This document shows, piece after piece, positions 1 to 12,949 of a DNA stretch of 64,000 nucleotides. The DNA comes from Synchiropus splendidus (lineage: Eukaryota; Chordata; Actinopteri; Syngnathiformes; Callionymidae). Location: assembly GCF_027744825.2 (NCBI RefSeq), contig NC_071351.1, positions 17,311,001 to 17,375,000 on the forward strand. Direction: 5' to 3'. Under the pieces are notes generated by a model. That model ran no database searches. It had not been told where the DNA came from and worked only from the letters and a program-made list of their open reading frames with translations. Positions within the stretch are counted from its first letter, which is position 1, and the number at the start of each line of letters is the position of its first letter. The position numbers and the translations under genes were made by a program.

Positions 1-3000
1 ATTTGATGTGCAACTACTAGAATGACCCTTTCTACTAGAGCAGCAGGTGAAAATTTCAAGTTCTGAGGCTTCCCTGCAAAGTTATGGCACAATGCAGAAA
101 ACAGGTTTTCAGACTGAGATAAGGTGAGTTCCAGAACGCCAAATATAAAAATGTTGATAACTTTGCAAAAACATTTCAGACAGCTTAGATTTGATCTGCA
201 ACTACTAGAAAGACCCTTTCTGCCATAGTGGGAGGTGAAAATTTCATGTTCTGAAGCTTCCCTGCAAAGTTATGGCACAATGCAGAAAACACGTTTTCAG
301 CCTGAGATAAGGTGGGTTCCGGAATGCCAAACATAAAAATGTTGATAACTTTCGAAAAACACTTCAGACAGCTTAGATATCATGTGCAACTACAAGAAAG
401 ACCCTTTCTGCTTAAGTGGGAGGTGAAAATTTCATGTTCTGAAGTTTCCCTGCAAAGTTATGGCACAATGCAGAAAATGCGTTTTCAGCCTGAGATAAGG
501 TGGGTTCCGGAACGCCAAACATAAAAATGTTGATAACTTTCGAAAAACACTTCAGACAGCTTAGATTTGATGTGCAACTACTAGAAACACCCTTTCTGCT
601 ATAGTGGGAGGTGAAAATTTCATGTTCTGAAGCTTCCCTGCAAAGTTATGGCACAATGCAGAAAACGCGTTTTCAGCCTGAGATAAGGTGGGTTCCGGAA
701 CGCCAAACATAAAAATGTTGATAACTTTCGAAAAACACTTCAGACAGCTTAGATTTGATGTGCAACTACTAGAAAGACTCTTTCTGCTATAGTGGGAGGT
801 GAAAACTCCATGTTCTGAAGCTTCCCTGTGAAGTTATGGCACAATGCAGAAAACGCGTTTTCAGGCTGACATCAGGTGGGTTCCGGAACGCCAAACATAA
901 AAATGTTGATAACTTTCGAAAAACACTTCAGACAGCTTAGATTTGATGTGCAACTACGAGAAAGAACCTTTCTGCTATAGTGGGAACTGAAAATTTCATG
1001 TTCTGAAGCTTCCATGCAAAGTTATGGCACAATGCAGAAAAAGCGTTTTCAGCCTGAGAAAAGGTCGATTCCGGAACGCCAAGCATAAAAATGTTGATAA
1101 CTTTGGAAAAACACTTCAGACAGCTTAGATTTGATGTGCAACTACGAGAAAGACCCTTTCTGCGATAGTGGGATGTGAAAATTTCATGTTCTGAAGCTTC
1201 CCTGCAAAGTTATGGCACAATGCAGAAAACGCGTTTTCAGCCTGAGATAAGGTGGGTTCCGGAACGCCTAACACAAAAATATTGATAAGTTTGGAAAAAC
1301 ACTTCAGACAGCTTAGATTTGATGTGCAACTACTAGAAACACCCTTTCTGTTACAGTGGGTGGTGATAATTTAATGTACTGAAGCTTCCCTGCAAAAATA
1401 TGGCACAATGCAGAATTCGCATTTTCAGACTGAGATAAGGTCGATTCCAGAACGCCAAAAATAAAAAAAGTTGATAACTTAGGAAAAACACTTCAGACAG
1501 CTTAGATTTGATGTGCAACTACTAGAAAGACCCTTTCTGCGATAGTGGGAGGTGAAAATTTCATGTTCTGAAGCTTCCCTGCAAAGTTATGGCACAATGC
1601 AGAAAACGCGTTTTCAGCGTGCGATAAGGTGGGTTCCGGAACGCCAAACATAAAAATGTTAATAACTTTGGAAAAACACTTCAGACAGCTTAGATTTGAT
1701 GTGCAACTACGAGAAAGACCCTTTCTGCTATAGTGGGTGGTGACAATTTCATGTTCTGAAGCTTCCCTGCAAAGTCATGGCACAATGCTGAAAATGCGTT
1801 TTCAGCCTGAGATAAGGTGGGTTCCGGAACGCCTAACACAAAAATATTGATACGTTTGGAAAAACACTTCAGACAGCTTAGATTTTATGTGCAACTACTA
1901 GAAACACGCTTTCTGCTATAGTGGGTGGTGAAAATTTCATGTTCTGAAGCTTCCCTGCAAAGTCATGGCACAATGCAGAAAATGCGTTTTCAGCCTGAGA
2001 TAAGGTGGGTTCCGGAACACCAAACATAAAAATGTTGATAACTTTGGAAAAACAATTCAGACAACTTAGATTTGATGTGCAACTACTAGAAAGACCCTTT
2101 CTGCTATAGTGGGTGGTGATAATTTCATGTTCTGAAGCTTCCCTGCAAAGTTATGGCACAATGCAGAAAACACGTTTTCAGCCTGAGATAAGGAGGGTTC
2201 CGGTACGCCAAACATAAAAATGTTGATAACTTTGGGAAAACACTTCAGACAGCTTAGATTTGATGTGCAATTTCTAGAAAGACCCTTTCTGCTATAGTGG
2301 GAGTTGAAAATTTCATGTTCTGAAGCTTCCCTGCAAAGTTATGGCACAACGCAGAAAACGCATTTTAAAACTGAGATAAGGTGGGTTCTTGAACGCCAAA
2401 CATAAAAATGTTGATAACTTTCGAAAAACACTTCAGACAGCTTAGATTTGATGTGCAACTACTACAAAGACCCTTTCTGCTATAGTAGGAGGTGAAAATT
2501 TCATGTTCTGAAGCTTCCCTGCAAAGTCATGGCACAACGCAGAAAACGCGTTTTCAGCCTGAGATAAGGTCAATTCCGGAACACCAAACATAAAAAAGTT
2601 GACAACTTTGGAAAAACACTTCAGACAGCTTACGTTTGATGTGCAACTACTAGAAAGACCCTTTCTGCTATAGTGGGAGGTGAAAATTTCATGTTCTGAA
2701 GCTTCCCTGCAAAGTCATGGCACAATGCTGAAAATGCGTTTTCAGCCTGAGATAAGGTGGGTTCCGGAACGCCAAACATAAAAATGTTGATAACTTTGGA
2801 AAAACACTTCAGACATCTTAGATTTTATGTGCAATTTCTAGAAAGACCCTTTCTGCTATAGTGGGTGGTGATAATTTCATGTTCTGAAGCTTCCCTCCGA
2901 AGTTATGGCACAATGCAGAATTCGCGTTTTCAGCCTGAGATAAGGTCGATTCCAGAACGCCAAACATAAAAATGATGATAACTTTGGAAAAACAATTCAG

Positions 3001-4855
3001 ACAGCTTAGATTTAATGTGAAACTACTAGAAAGACACGTTCTGCTATAGTGGGATGTGAAATTTTCATGTTCTGAAGCTTCCCTTCAAAGTTATGGCACA
3101 ATGCAGAAAACGTGTTTTCATCGTGCGATAAGGTGGGTTCCGGAACGCCAAACATAAAAATGTTAATAACTTTGGAAAAACAATTCAGACAACTTAGATT
3201 TGATGTGCAACTACTAGAAAGACCCTTTCTGCTATAGTGGGTGGTGATAATTTCATGTTCTGAAGCTTCCCTGCAAAGTTATGGCACAATGCAGAAAACA
3301 CGTTTTCAGCCTGAGATAAGGAGGGTTCCGGTACGCCAAACATAAAAATGTTGATAACTTTGGGAAAACACTTCAGACAGCTTAGATTTGATGTGCAATT
3401 TCTAGAAAGACCCTTTCTGCTATAGTGGGAGGTGAAACTTTCATGTTCTGAAGCTTCCCTGCAAAGTTATGGCACAATGCAGAAAACGCGTTTTCAGCCT
3501 GAGATAAGGTGGGTTCCGGAACACCAAACATAAAAATGTTGATAACTTTGGAAAAACATTTCAGACTGCTTAGAGTTGATCTGCAACTACGAGAAAGACC
3601 TTTTCTGCTATAGTGGGAGGTGAAAATTTCATGTTCAGAAGCTTTATGCAAAGTTATGGCACAATGGGTAAAACGCGTTTTCAGCCTGAGATAAGGTCGA
3701 TTCCGGAACGCCAAACATAAAAATGTTGATTACTTTGGAAAAACACTTCAGACAGCTTAGATTTGATGTGCAACTATTAGAAAGACCCTTTATGCAATTG
3801 TGGGAGGTGAAAATTTAATGTTCTGATGCATCCCTGCAAAGTTATGGCACAATGCAGAAAAAGCGTTTTCAGCCTGAGATAAGGTTGATTCCGGAACACC
3901 AAATATAAAAATGCTGATAACTTTGGAAAGAAACTTCAGACAGCTTAGATTTGATGTGCAACTACTAGAATGACCCTTTCTACTAGAGCAGCAGGTGAAA
4001 ATTTCAAGTTCTGAGGCTTCCCTGCAAAGTTATGGCACAATGCAGAAAACAGGTTTTCAGACTGAGATAAGGTGAGTTCCAGAACGCCAAACATAAAAAT
4101 GTTGATAAATTTGCAAAAACATTTCAGACAGCTTAGATTTGATCTGCAACTACTAGAAAGACCCTTTCTGCCATAGTGGGAGGTGAAAATTTCATGTTCT
4201 GAAGCTTCCCTGCAAAGTTATGGCACAATACAGAAAACACGTTTTCAGCCTGAGATAAGGTGGGTTCCGGAATGCCAAACATAAAAATGTTGATAACTTT
4301 CGAAAAACACTTCAGACAGCTTAGATATCATGTGCAACTACAAGAAAGACCCTTTCTGCTATAGTGGGAGGTGAAAATTTCATGTTCTGAAGCTTCCCTG
4401 CAAAGTTATGGCACAATGCAGAAAACGCGTTTTCAGCCTGAGATAAGGTGGGTTCCGGAACGCCAAACATAAAAATGTTGATAACTTTCGAAAAACACTT
4501 CAGACAGCTTAGATTTGATGTGCAACTACTAGAAAGACCCTTTCTGCTATAGTGGGAGGTGAAAATTTCATGTTCTGAAGCTTCCCTGCGAAGTTATGGC
4601 ACAATGCAGAAAACGCGTTTTCAGGCTGACATCAGGTGGGTTCCGGAACGCCAAACATGAAAATGTTGATAACTTTCGAAAAACACTTCAGACAGCTTAG
4701 ATTTGATGTGCAACTACGAGAAAGACCCTTTCTGCTATAGTGGGAACTGAAAATTTCATGTTCTGAAGCTTCCATGCAAAGTTATGGCACAATGCAGAAA
4801 AAGCGTTTTCAGCCTGAGAAAAGGTCGATTCCGGAACGCCAAGCATAAAAATGTT
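1..4855. repeat. Segmental duplication within the satellite: 1-1,090 and 3,949-4,855
   Basis: The first 1.1 kb recurs 3,948 bp downstream (21 x 188). Both copies share rare variants: a GAATGACCCTTTCTACTAGAG stretch of changes, AGATATCATGTGCAACTACAAG, and GGCTGACATCAGG. The second copy is one monomer shorter: position 341 maps to 4,289 (offset 3,948) but 905 maps to 4,665 (offset 3,760). This is what unequal exchange inside a tandem array would leave. Confidence 0.8.
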
Positions 4856-5429
4856 GATAACTTTGGAAAAACACTTCAGACAGCTTAGATGTGTTGTATA
4901 ACTACTGGAAAGATCCTTTCTGCTATAGTGGGAAGTGAAAATTTCATGTTCTGAAGCTTCCCTGCAAAGTTATGGCACAATGCAGAAAACGCGTTTTCAG
5001 CCTGAGATCAGGTGGGTTCAGGAACGCCAAAAATAAAAATGTTGATAACTTTGGAAAAGCACTTCAGACAGCTTACATTTCATGTGCAACTACTAGAAAG
5101 ACCCTTTCTGACATAGTGGGTGGTGAAAATTCGATGTTCTGAAGCTTCCCTGCAAAGTTATGGCACAATGCGTAAAACGCATTTTCAGCCTGATATAAGG
5201 TGGGTTCAGGAACGCCAAAAATAAAAATGTTGATATCTTTGGAAAAACACTTCAGACAGCTTAGATTTGATGTGCAACTACGAGAAAGACCCTTTCTGCT
5301 ATAGTGGGAGGTGAAAATTTCATGTTCTGAAGCTTGCCTGCAAAGTTATGGCACAATGCGTAAAAAGCGTTTTCAGCCTGAGATAAGGTCGATTCCGGAA
5401 GGCCAAACATAAAAATGTTGATAACTTTG

Positions 5430-7560
5430 GAAAGACACTTCAGACAGTTGAGATTTGATGTGCAACAACTAGAAGGACCCTTTCTGCTATAGTGGGAGGT
5501 TAAAATTTCATGTTCTGAAGCTTCCCTGAAAAGTTATGGCACAATGCACAAAAACGCTTTTCAGCCTGAGATAAGGTGAGTTTCGGAACGCCAAACATAA
5601 AAGTGTTGATAACTTTGGAAAAACACTTCAGACAGCTTAGATTTGATGTGCAACTACTAGAAAGACACTTTCTGATATGGTGGGTGGTGAAAATTCGATG
5701 TTCTGAAGCTTCCCTGAAAAGTTATGGCGCAATGCGTAAAACGCGTTTTCAGCCTGAAATAAGGTCGATTCCGGAACGCCAAACATAAAATTGTTAATAA
5801 CTTTGGAAAAACACTTCAGACAGCTTAGATTAGATGTGTAACTACTAGAGAGACCCTTTCTGCTATAGTGGGGGGTGCAAATGTCATGTTCTGAAGCTTC
5901 CCTGCAAAGTTATGGCACAATACGTAAAACGCGTTTTCAGCCTGAGATAAGGTCGATTCCGTAAAGCCAAAAATAAAAAATGTTTATAACTTTGGAAAAA
6001 CAATTCAGACAGCTTAGATTTGGTGTGCAACTACTAGAAACACCCTTTCTGCTATAATGGGATGTAAAAATTTCATGTTCTGAAGCTTCCCTGCAAACTT
6101 ATAGCACAATGCAGAAAAGGCGTTTTCAGTCTGAGATAAGGTGGGTTCCGGAACGCCAAACATAAAAATGTTGATGACTTTGGAAAAACACTTCAGGCAG
6201 CTTATATTGTTGTACAACTACTAGTAAGACCCTTTCTGCTATTGTGGGAGGTGAAAATTTCATGTTCTGAAGCTTCCCTGCAAAGTTATGACACAATGCG
6301 TAAAACGCGTTTTCAGCCTGAGATAAGGTGGTTCCCGGAACGCCAAACATAAATATTTTGATATCTTTGGAAAAACACTTCAGACAGCTTAGATTTGATG
6401 TGGAACTACTAGAAAGACCCTTTCTGTTATAGTGGGATGTGAAAATTTCATGTTCTGAAGCTTCCCAGCAAATTTATGGCGCAATGCAGAAAACGCATTT
6501 TCAGCCAGAGATATGGTCGTTTCCGGAACGCCAAACATAAAAATGTTGATAACTTTGTAAAAACACTTCAGACAGCTTAGATTTGATGTTCAACTACTAG
6601 AAAGACCTTTCCTGCTATAGTGGAAGTTTAAAATTTCATGTTCAGAAGCTTCCCTGCAAAGTTATGGCACAATGCGTAAAAACGCTTTTCAGCCTGAGAT
6701 AAGGTGGGTTTCGGAACGCCAAACATAAAAGTGTTAATAACTTTGGAAAAACACTTCAGACAGCTTAGATTTGATGTGCAACTACTAGAAAGACCCTTTC
6801 TGCTATAGTGGGAGGTTAAAATTTCATGTTCTGAAGCTTCCCTGAAAAGTTATGGCACTATGCACAAAAACGCCTTTCAGCCTGAGATAAGGTGAGTTTC
6901 GGAACGCCAAACATAAAAGTGTTGATAACTTTGGAAAAACACTTCAGACAGCTTAGATTTGATGTGCAACTACTAGAAAGACACTTTCTGATATGGTGGG
7001 TGGTGAAAATTCGATGTTCTGAAGCTTCCCTGAAAAGTTATGGCGCAATGCGTAAAACGCGTTTTCAGCCTGAAATAAGGTCGATTCCGGAACGCCAAAC
7101 ATAAAATTGTTAATAACTTTGGAAAAACACTTCAGACAGCTTAGATTAGATGTGTAACTACTAGAGAGACCCTTTCTGCTATAGTGGGAGGTAAAAATTT
7201 CATCTTCTGACGCTTCCCTGCAAAGTCATGGCACAATGCAGAAAACGCATTTTCAGCCTGAGATAAGGTCGATACCGGAACGCCAAACATAAAAATGTTG
7301 ATGACTTTGGAAAAACACTTCAGACAGCTTATATTGTTGTACAACTACTAGTAAGACCCTTTCTGCTATTGTGGGAGGTGAAAATGTCATGTTCTGAAGC
7401 TTCCCTGCAAAGTTATGACACAATGCGTAAAACGCGTTTTCAGCCTGAGATAAGGTGGTTCCCGGAACGCCAAACATAAATATCTTGATATCTTTGGAAA
7501 AACACTTCAGACAGGTCAGATTTGATGTGGAACTACTAGAAAGACCCTTTCTGTTATAGT
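5430..7560. repeat. Higher-order satellite block, 6-7 monomer period
   Basis: Private variants such as GGTGAGTTTCGG (5,576 and 6,892) and ATATTGTTGTACAACTACTAG (6,203 and 7,330) recur at offsets of 1,316 bp (7 monomers) and 1,127 bp (6 monomers). The block is therefore a duplicated 6- to 7-mer with one monomer gained or lost between the copies. Confidence 0.75.
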
Positions 7561-10500
7561 GGGATGTGAAAATTTCATGTTCTGAAGCTTCCCAGCAAAT
7601 TTATGGCGCAATGCAGAAAACGCGTTTTCAGCCAGAGATAAGGTCGATTCCGGAACGCCAAACATAAAAATGTTGATAACTTTGTAAAAACACTTCAGAC
7701 AGCCGAAATTTGATGTGCAACTACTGGAAAGACCCTTTCTGCTTTAGTGGGAGGTGAAAATTTCATGTTCTGAAGCTTCCCTGCAAAATTATAGCACAAT
7801 GCAGAAAAGGCGTTTTCAGTCAGACATAAGGTGGGTTCCGGAACGCCAAACATAAAAATGTTGATAACTTTGGAAAATCACTTCAGACAGCCTAGATTTG
7901 ATGCGCAACTACTAGAAAGACCCTTTCTGATATAGTGGGTGATGAAAATTCCATGTTCTGAAGCTTCCCTGCAAAGTTATGGCACAATGCAGAAAACACG
8001 TTTTCAGCCTGCGATAAGGTGGGTTCCGGAACGCCAACCATAAAAATGTTGATAACTTTGGAAAAACACTTCAGACAGCTTAGATTTGATGTGCAACTAC
8101 TAGAAAGACCATTTTTGCTATAGTGGGATGTGAAAATTTCATGTTCTGAAGCTTCCCTTAGAAGTTATGGCACAAGGCAGAAAACTCGTTTTCAGCCTGA
8201 GATAACGTGGGTTCCGCAACACCAAAAATAAAAATGTTGATAACTTTGGAAAAACGTTTCAGACAGCTTAGATTTCATGTGCAACTGCTAGAAAGACCCT
8301 TTCTGCTATAGTGGGTGGTGATAATTTCATGTTCTGAAGCTTCCCTGCAAAGTTATGGCACAATGCAGAAAACGCGTTTTTAGCCTGAGATAAGGTCGAT
8401 TCCGGAACGCCAAACATAAAAATGTTGATAACTTTGGAAAAACACTTCAGACAGCTTAGATTTGATGTGCAACTACTAGAAAGACCCTTTCTGCTATAGC
8501 GGCAGCTGAAAATTTCATGTTCTGAAGCTTCCCTGCAAAGTTATGGCACAATGCAGAAAAAACGTTTTGAGCCTGAGATAAGGTGGGTTCCGGAACGCCA
8601 AACATAAAAATGTTGATAACTTTGTAAAAACACTTCAGACAGCTTAGATATGATGTGCAACTACTAGAAAGACTCTTTCTGCTAACGTGGGAGGTGAAAA
8701 TTTCATGTTCTGAAGCTTCCCTGCAAAGTTATGGCAGAATGGAGAAAACGCATGCGTTTTCAGCCTGAAATAAGGTGGGTTCCAGAACGCCAAACATAAA
8801 ATTGTTGATAACTTTGGAAAAACACTTCAGACAGCTTAGATTTGATGTGCAAGTACTAGAAAGACCCTTTCTGCTATAGTGTGAGGTTAAAATTTCATGT
8901 TCGGAAGCTTTCATGTAAAGTTATGGTACAATGCGTAAAACGCGTTTTCAGCCTGAGATAAGGTCGATTCCGGAACGCCAAACATAAAAATGTTGATAAC
9001 TTTCGAAAAACAGTTCAGACAGCTTAGATTTGATGTGCAACTACTAGAAAGACCCTTTCTGCTATTGTGGGAGGTCAAAATTTTATGTTCTGAAGCTTAC
9101 CTGCAAAGTTATGGCACAATGCAGAAAACGATTTTTCATCCTGAGATAAGGTCGATTCCGGAACGCTAAACATAAAAATGTTGATATCTTTTGAAAAACA
9201 CTTCAGACAGCTTAGATTTGTTGCGCAACTACTAAAAAGACCCTTTCTGCTATAGTGGGAGGTTAAAATTTCATGTTCGGAAGCTTTCATGCAAAGTTAT
9301 GGTACAATGCGTAAAACGCGTTTTCAGCCTGAGATAAGGTCGATTCCGGAACGCCAAACATAAAAATGTTGATAACTTTCGAAAAACAGTTTAGACAGCT
9401 TAGATTTGATGTGCAACTATTAGAAAGACCCTTTCTGCTATAGTGGGAGGTCAAAATTTCATGTTCTGAAGATTACCTGCAAAGTTATGGCACAATGCAG
9501 AAAACGATTTTTGGAAAAACACTTCAGACAGCTTAGATTTGTTGTGCAAGTACTTAAAAGAACCTTTCTGCTATAGTGGGAGGTGAACATTTCATGTTCT
9601 GAAGCTTCCCTGCAAAGTTATGGCACAATGCAGAAAACGTGTTTTCAGCCTGAGATAAGGTTGGTTCCGGAACGCCAAACATAAAAATGTTGATAACTTT
9701 GGAAAAACACTTCAGACAGCTTAGATTTGATGTGCAACTACTAGAAAGACCCTTTCTGCTATAGTGTGAGGTTAAAATTTCATGTTCTGAAGCTTTCATG
9801 CAAAGTTATGGTACAATGCGTAAAACGCGTTTTCAGCCTGAGATAAGGTCGATTCCGGAACGCCAAACATAAAAATGTTGATAACTTTGGAAAAACACAT
9901 CAGACAGCTTAGATTTGATGTGCAACTACCAGAAAGACCCTTTCTGCTATAGTGGGAGGTCAAAATTATATGTTCTGAAGCTTCCCTGCAAAGTTATGGG
10001 ACAATGCAGATAACGATTTTTCATCCTGAGATAAGGTAGGTTCCGGAACGCCAAACATAAAAATGTTGATAACTTTGGAAATACACTTCAGACAGCTTAG
10101 ATTTGATGTGCAACTACTAGAAAGACCCTTTCTGCTATAGTGGGAGGTGAACATTTCATGTTCTGAAGCTTCCCTGTAAAGTTATGGCACAATGCGTAAA
10201 ACGCGTTTTGAGCCTGAGATAAGGTCGATTCCGGAACGCCAAACATAAAAATGTTGATAACTTTCGAAAAACACTTCAGACAGCTTAGATTTGATGTGCA
10301 ATTGCTACAAACACCCTTTTTGTTGTAGTGGGAGGTGAAAATTTCATGTTCTGAAGCTTTCATGCAAAGTTATGGTACAATGCGTAAAACGCGGTTTCAG
10401 CCTGAGATAAGGTCGATAAGCTCAGACAGCTTAGATTTGATGTGCAACTACTAAAAAGACCCTTTCTGTTATAGTGGGAGGTGCAAATTTCATGTTCGGA

Positions 10501-12949
10501 AGCATCCATGCAAAGTTATGGCACAATGCAGAAAACGCGTTTTCAGACTGAGATAAGGTCGATTCCGGAACGCCAAACATAAAAAATGTTGATAACTTTC
10601 GAAAAACACTTCAGACAGCTTAGATTTGATGTGTAACTACTAGAAAGACCCTTTCTGCTATAGTGGGAGGTGAACATTTCATGTTCTGAAGCTTCCCTGT
10701 AAAGTTATGGCACGTTGCAGAAAACGTGTTTTCAGCCTGAGATAAGGTTGGTTCTGGAACGCCAAACATAAAAATGTTGATAACTTTTGAAAAACATTTC
10801 AGACAGCTTAGATTTGATGTGCAACTACTAGAAAGACCCTTTCTGCTATTGTGGGAGGTGAAAATTTCATGTTCTGAAGCTTCCCTGTAAAGTTATGGCA
10901 CAATGCGTAAAACGCGTTTTCAGCCTGAGATAAGGTCGATTCCGGAACGCCAAACATAAAAATGTTGATAACTTTGGAAAAACACTTCAGACAGCTTAGA
11001 TTTGATGTGCAACTACTAGAAAGACCATTTCTGCTATAGTAGGAGGTGAAAATGTCATGTTCTGATAGCTTCTCTGCAAAGTTATGGCACAATGCAGAAA
11101 ACGCATTTTGAGCCTGAGATAAGGTCGATTCCCGAACGCCAAACATAAAAATGTTGATCACTTTCGAAAAACACTTCAGACTGCTTAGATTTGATGCGCA
11201 ACTACTAAAAAGTCCCTTTCTGCTATAGTGGGAGGTTAAAATTTCATGTTCGGAAGCTTTCATGCAAAGTTATGGCACAATGCAGACAATGCGTTTTCGG
11301 CCTGAGATAAGTCGATTTCGGAACGCCAAACATAAAAATGTTGATAGCTTTGGAAAAACACTTCAGACAGCTTAGATTTGATGTGCAACTACTAGAAAGA
11401 CCCTTTCTGCGATAGTGGGACGTGAAAATTTCATGTTCGGAAGCATCCATGCAAAGTTATGGCACAATGCAGAAAACGCGTTTTCAGCCAGAGATAAGGT
11501 CGATTCCGGAACGCCAAACAAAAAAATGATGATAACTTTTGAAAAACACTTCAGACAACTTAGATTTGATGTGCAACTGCTAGAAACACCCTTTCTGTTT
11601 TAGTGGGAGGTGAAAATTTCATGTTCTGAAGCTTCTCTGCAAAGTTATGGCACAATGCAGAAAACGTGTTTTCAGCCTGAGATGAAGTCGATTCCGGAAC
11701 GCCAAACATAAAAATGTTGATAACTTTGGAAAAACACGTCAGAAAGCTTAGATTTGATGTGCAGCTACTAGAAAGACCCTTTCTGCTATAGTGGGAGGTG
11801 AACATTTCATGTTCTGAAGCTTCCCTGTAAAGTTATGGCACAATGCGTAAAACGCGTTTTGAGCCTGAGATAAGGTCGATTACGGAACGCCAAACATAAA
11901 AATGTTGATAACTTTCGAAAAACTCTTCAGACAGCTTAGATTTGATGTGCAACTGCTACAAACACCCTTTTTGTTGTAGTGGGAGGTGAACATTTCATGT
12001 TCTGAAGCTTCCCTGTAAAGTTATGGCACAATGCAGAAAACGCATTTTGAGCCTGAGATAAGGTCGATTCCGGAACGCCAAACATAAAAGTGTTGATAAC
12101 TTTGGAAAAACACTTCAGACAGCTTAGATTTGATGTGCAACTACTAAAAAGACCCTTTCTGCTATAGTGGGAGGTTAAATTTTAATGTTCGGAAGCTTTC
12201 ATGCAAAGTTATGGCACAATGCAGACAACGCGTTTTCAGACTGAGATAAGGTCGATTCCGGAACGCCAAACATAAAAAATGTTGATAACTTTCGAAAAAC
12301 ACTTCAGACAGCTTAGATTTGATGTGTAACTACTAGAAAGACCCTTTCTGCTATAGTGGGAGGTGAAAATGTCATGTTCTGAAGCTTCACTGCAAAGTTA
12401 TGGCACAATGCAGAAAACGCATTTTGAGCCTGAGATAAGGTCGATTCCCGAACGCCAAACATAAAAATGTTGATCACTTTCGAAAAACACTTCAGACTGC
12501 TTAGATTTGATGCGCAACTACTAAAAAGTCCCTTTCTGCTATAGTGGGAGGTGCAATTTTCATGTTCGGAAGCATCCATGCAAAGTTATGGCACAATGCA
12601 GAAAACGCGTTTTCAGCCGGAGATAAGGTTGATTCCGGAACGCCAAACATAAAAATGTTGATAACTTTGGAAAAACACTTCAGACAGCTTAAATTTGATG
12701 TGCAACTGCTACAAACACCCTTTTTGTTGTAGTGGGAGGTGAACATTTCATGTTCGGAAGCTTTCATGCAAAGTTATGGCACAATGCAGACAACGCGTTT
12801 TCAGATTGAGATAAGGTCGATTCCGGAACGCCAAATATAAAAAATGTTGATAACTTTCGAAAAACACTTCAGACAGCTTAGATTTGATGTGTAACTACTA
12901 GAAAGACCCTTTCTGCTATAGTGGGAGGTGAACATTTCATGTTCTGAAG